Assembly (NCBI GenBank): GCA_959602875.1
Contig: CAUGVQ010000094.1
Coordinates: 1-7,796, forward strand
DNA length: 7,796 nucleotides
Source of the DNA: an uncultured Collinsella sp.
GTDB lineage: Bacteria; Actinomycetota; Coriobacteriia; Coriobacteriales; Coriobacteriaceae
Direction of reading: 5' to 3'
This document shows, in pieces, positions 5,059-7,796 of this stretch (within the stretch, counting starts at the first letter, position 1; every line of letters begins with the position of its first letter). Position numbers and translations under genes: made by a program. Below the pieces are notes generated by a model that worked only from the letters and a program-made list of their open reading frames with translations, made no database searches and was not told the DNA's origin.

Positions 5059-7796
5059 TTATGCCTCCAGAGCCTCGGCGCAGCGGTCGCAGATGTGGGT
5101 GTGCGCACCGTGGGCACCGGTGGTCTCGCGGTAGTTCCAGCAGCGGTCGCAGCGCTCGCCGCGCGCCGGCTCGACGGAGACGGCAAGCTCATCGCCTTGC
5201 GTGAGCTCGACCTCGGAGACGATGAAGAACTCGGCCAGATCGGGCGCGTCCTCACCGGTGAGAGGCGCGTAGAGCTCCTCGGGAACGGTGACGGTAACGC
5301 GGACCTCCTGGCTCTTGGTGAAGGTGCCCTCGGCACGCTTGTCCTCCAAAGCCTTGGTCACGCCGGCGCGAACCTCGAGGGCCGCATCGAGCACGGGAGC
5401 GAGCTCGTTGGCCTGCTCAAGCGTGATGGGCGCATGGTACCAATCGAGAAGCGCCGCATAGTCCTGGCCGGCGCGGATTCCCTCGGGCGTGTAGGCCATG
5501 ACCTCGTCCGTGGTAAAGGCGAGAATGGGCTGCAGGTCGCGCAGGAGCATCGAGAGAAGCTCGGCGAGCACGGTCTGCGCGCTGCGACGGGCAAGAGAGC
5601 CGTCCTTCTCGCAGTAGAGGCGATCCTTGAGTGCGTCGAGGTAGACGTTGGAGAGCTCGGTCACCACAAAGTCGTAGAGCGTGCGGTAGGCGCGGTTGAA
5701 CTCGTAGGAGGCGTAGGCGTCGTCGACCTCGGCCTGAACCTGGGTGATGCGTGCCACCATGATCTTGTCGAGCGGCGTGAGGTCGCAGAAGCCCACGTGG
5801 TCGCGCGCGGCGTCGTACTGATCCTCGAGCTCGCCCAGCAGGAAGCGGAAGGTGTTGCGGAAGCGGCGGTACGCGTCCGAGGTACGTGCGAGGATCTCGT
5901 GGTCGATGGCAACGTCGGTCGAGGTGTCCACCGAGGCGACCCACAGGCGGATGATGTCGGCGCCCATCTCGTCGCAAACCTTGTTGGGGTCGATGACGTT
6001 ACCGAGCGACTTGGACATCTTGCGGCCCTGACCGTCAAGGGTGAAGCCCTGGGAGACGACGGCCTTGTAGGGCGCGACGTCATTGGCGCCCACGCTCGTC
6101 AGAAGCGACGACTGGAACCAGCCACGGTGCTGATCGGAGCCTTCGAGGTAGAGGTCCGCGGGGTACTCGAGCTCGGGGCGCTTCTCGCAGACCGCCTTCC
6201 AGGAGACGCCGGAGTCCCACCACACGTCGAGGATATCGCGGTCGGCCTTGAGGTGATGACCGCCGCACTTGGGACACACGCAGGCGTCGCCCAGGTACTC
6301 GGACGGCTCTGTGGTGAACCAGGCGTCGGAGCCCTCCGCCTTAAAGAGCGCGATCACGGCGTCGAGCGTGGCGTCGTTCATGACCTTCTCGCCGCAGTCG
6401 GCGCACGTGAAGCTGGGGATCGGCACGCCCCAGTTGCGCTGGCGCGAGATGCACCAATCGGGACGGCCCTCCACCATGGCGCCAATGCGGTTCTTGGCGC
6501 GGTCAGGGTACCAGGCTACATGGTTCAGCACCTGGTCGAGCGCCTGCTCGCGGAGCCCGGTCTCGTCCATAGAGACGAACCACTGGTCCGTTGCACGGAA
6601 GATCGTGGGCTGCTTGCAGCGCCAGCAGTGCGGGTAGGAGTGGTTGATCTTAACCTCGGCGAGGAGCTTGCCGCTCTCCGCGAGCCAGGAGATGATCTTG
6701 GGGTTGGCCTCGTCGGTGTCGAGCCCGGAGAAGGGTCCGCCAGTGCCGTACTCGTCGCCCACGTAGAAGCGGCCGTCGTCATCGACGGGCATAATGATCG
6801 GCAGGTCGCAGCGCATACCGGTGTAGTAGTCGTCGACGCCGTGGCCGGGGGCGGTGTGCACGCAGCCGGTGCCGTCCTCAAGGGTCACGTAATCAGCAGT
6901 GACGACCTTGCCGGAGACGCCCTCAAAGATGGGCTGCTGGTAGGTAAGGCCCACGAGGTCCTCGCCGTGCGCGCACCAAGGCTCGGTGGCGCCTTCGGGC
7001 ACGAAGAGCTTTGCGTCCTCGAGCTTGGCGACACCGTGGAAGACCTTCTCCCAAAGCGCCTTTGCCATAATGCCCAGACGACCCTCGGCCTCGACAGCGA
7101 CGTAGTCTGCCTCGGCAAGAAGCGCCACGCCGGAGTTCGCCGGAAGAGTCCAGGGGGTGGTGGTCCAGATAACCACGTCGACGGGCATGCCGGAGGCACG
7201 GAGCTCCTCAGGAGCGTCAATCATCTCAAAGCGCACAAAGATCGAGGGGCTCACTTCGTCGGCGTACTCAATCTCGGCCTCGGCAAGCGCGGTGTGGCAG
7301 TGCTTGCACCAGTGAACCGGCTTGCGACCGCGATAAATCATGCCCTTATCGAACATGGCCTTGAAGACCTCGATGTCGGCGGCATCGTGCTCGTGGTAGA
7401 GCGTAAGGTAGGGATTGTCCCAGTCGCCCAGAACACCCAGGCGCTTGAAGCCCTCGCGCTGCAGGTCGAGGTTCTCGACCGCAAACTCATGACACATCTC
7501 GCGAATCTTCGCCGTTGGGGTGGCGTTAAACGTAGCGGTGCCGAGCGCCTCCTCCACCTTGTGCTCGATGGGCTGACCGTGGCAGTCCCAACCGGGAACA
7601 TAGGGGGTCTGATACCCCTGCATGGCCCAGTAGCGCATGATGATGTCTTTGGAGATCTTGTTCATGGCGTGGCCGATGTGGATAGGGCCGTTCGCGTACG
7701 GGGGGCCGTCATGCAAGACGAACTTGTCATGCCCCTCGTTCTTCTTCTGAAGCTGCTCGTAGAGATGGTTCTCGTTCCAGCGTGACAAACGCGCGG
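5059..7796 (-). CDS. ileS: Isoleucyl-tRNA synthetase, 5' end beyond window
   Basis: This cytoplasmic class I synthetase activates isoleucine with ATP and charges tRNA-Ile, and its CP1 domain hydrolyses mischarged valine. Positions here count from the Leu codon at 7786–7788. The HIGH motif is at 37–40 within PPYANGPIHIGHAMNK. The editing domain shows VIWTTTPWTLPANS (206–219) and GTGCVHTAPGHGVDDY (306–321). DWCISRQRNWGVPIP (444–458) and DVWWDSGVSW (521–530) lead to KMSKS (590–594). An anticodon-binding helical domain follows, then a C-terminal zinc site with C880–C883 and C900–C903. Further CxxC pairs occur at 161/164, 388/391, 462/465 and 505/508. The frame is open to the right edge (…ARLSRWNENHLY), so the TTG at 7788 is internal. 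Comparison with known enzymes suggests that 20–30 N-terminal residues are missing. lspA follows without a gap, and its ribosome site lies inside the last ileS codons. Confidence 0.98.
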   Translation of the reverse strand, partial: ARLSRWNENHLYEQLQKKNEGHDKFVLHDGPPYANGPIHIGHAMNKISKDIIMRYWAMQGYQTPYVPGWDCHGQPIEHKVEEALGTATFNATPTAKIREMCHEFAVENLDLQREGFKRLGVLGDWDNPYLTLYHEHDAADIEVFKAMFDKGMIYRGRKPVHWCKHCHTALAEAEIEYADEVSPSIFVRFEMIDAPEELRASGMPVDVVIWTTTPWTLPANSGVALLAEADYVAVEAEGRLGIMAKALWEKVFHGVAKLEDAKLFVPEGATEPWCAHGEDLVGLTYQQPIFEGVSGKVVTADYVTLEDGTGCVHTAPGHGVDDYYTGMRCDLPIIMPVDDDGRFYVGDEYGTGGPFSGLDTDEANPKIISWLAESGKLLAEVKINHSYPHCWRCKQPTIFRATDQWFVSMDETGLREQALDQVLNHVAWYPDRAKNRIGAMVEGRPDWCISRQRNWGVPIPSFTCADCGEKVMNDATLDAVIALFKAEGSDAWFTTEPSEYLGDACVCPKCGGHHLKADRDILDVWWDSGVSWKAVCEKRPELEYPADLYLEGSDQHRGWFQSSLLTSVGANDVAPYKAVVSQGFTLDGQGRKMSKSLGNVIDPNKVCDEMGADIIRLWVASVDTSTDVAIDHEILARTSDAYRRFRNTFRFLLGELEDQYDAARDHVGFCDLTPLDKIMVARITQVQAEVDDAYASYEFNRAYRTLYDFVVTELSNVYLDALKDRLYCEKDGSLARRSAQTVLAELLSMLLRDLQPILAFTTDEVMAYTPEGIRAGQDYAALLDWYHAPITLEQANELAPVLDAALEVRAGVTKALEDKRAEGTFTKSQEVRVTVTVPEELYAPLTGEDAPDLAEFFIVSEVELTQGDELAVSVEPARGERCDRCWNYRETTGAHGAHTHICDRCAEALEA
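5064..5068 (-). promoter_or_regulatory. Ribosome binding site of lspA, inside the end of ileS
   Basis: GGAGG on the minus strand is embedded in the last codons of ileS, five bases before the GTG start of lspA (5056–5058). It decides the GTG start and implies that lspA translation is coupled to termination on ileS. Confidence 0.8.

Noticed and set aside
4321..7785. A plus-strand open frame of 1154 codons antisense to ileS, lspA and the start of rluD
   Set aside because: It mirrors the real minus-strand genes. In GC-rich DNA the opposite frame is often free of stops. Its translation is rich in Val, Gly, Leu, Asp and Arg and shows no domain, and three recognised genes occupy the same DNA.

Overview
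The window looks like a piece of ordinary chromosome from a high-GC Gram-positive bacterium. The strong GC bias at third codon positions, the ileS–lspA–rluD order and the general flavour of the proteins suggest an actinobacterium, most likely class Coriobacteriia (Collinsella-like). That assignment is an inference from pattern recognition, not a database match. All protein genes I accept lie on the minus strand; the only plus-strand gene is a tRNA.

Layout from the right edge, in the direction of transcription. (1) 7796 to 5059: ileS, isoleucyl-tRNA synthetase, missing its first few tens of residues beyond the window. (2) 5058 to 4426: lspA, lipoprotein signal peptidase, which starts with GTG directly after the ileS stop codon. 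(3) 4426 to 3404: an RluD-type 23S rRNA pseudouridine synthase whose ATG overlaps the lspA stop by one base. These three form a very tight, translationally coupled housekeeping operon. (4) After a 126-bp gap, 3277 to 1988: a membrane-embedded family 2 glycosyltransferase with every motif of a processive polysaccharide synthase. (5) 1608–1987: a gene-free stretch with short degenerate repeats and hairpins between the convergent tRNA and glycosyltransferase genes. (6) 1499–1573, plus strand: tRNA-Asn(GUU), with its own promoter and a clean intrinsic terminator. (7) 1410 to 550 and 540 to the left edge: the permease and ATPase of an ABC-2 polysaccharide exporter (Wzm/Wzt, TagG/TagH or RgpC/RgpD type). 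The ATPase is cut at residue 180, just after its ABC signature motif.

The genes fall into two themes: core translation and lipoprotein processing on the right, and cell-surface polysaccharide synthesis and export on the left. The glycosyltransferase and the ABC exporter are separated by the tRNA and its terminator, so they are probably separate transcription units and need not act in one pathway. I see no phage, transposon, CRISPR or defence genes. I do not find a convincing new system here. The least explained parts are the repeat-bearing intergenic region, the unassigned product of the processive glycosyltransferase, and the compact divergent tRNA/exporter promoter region.
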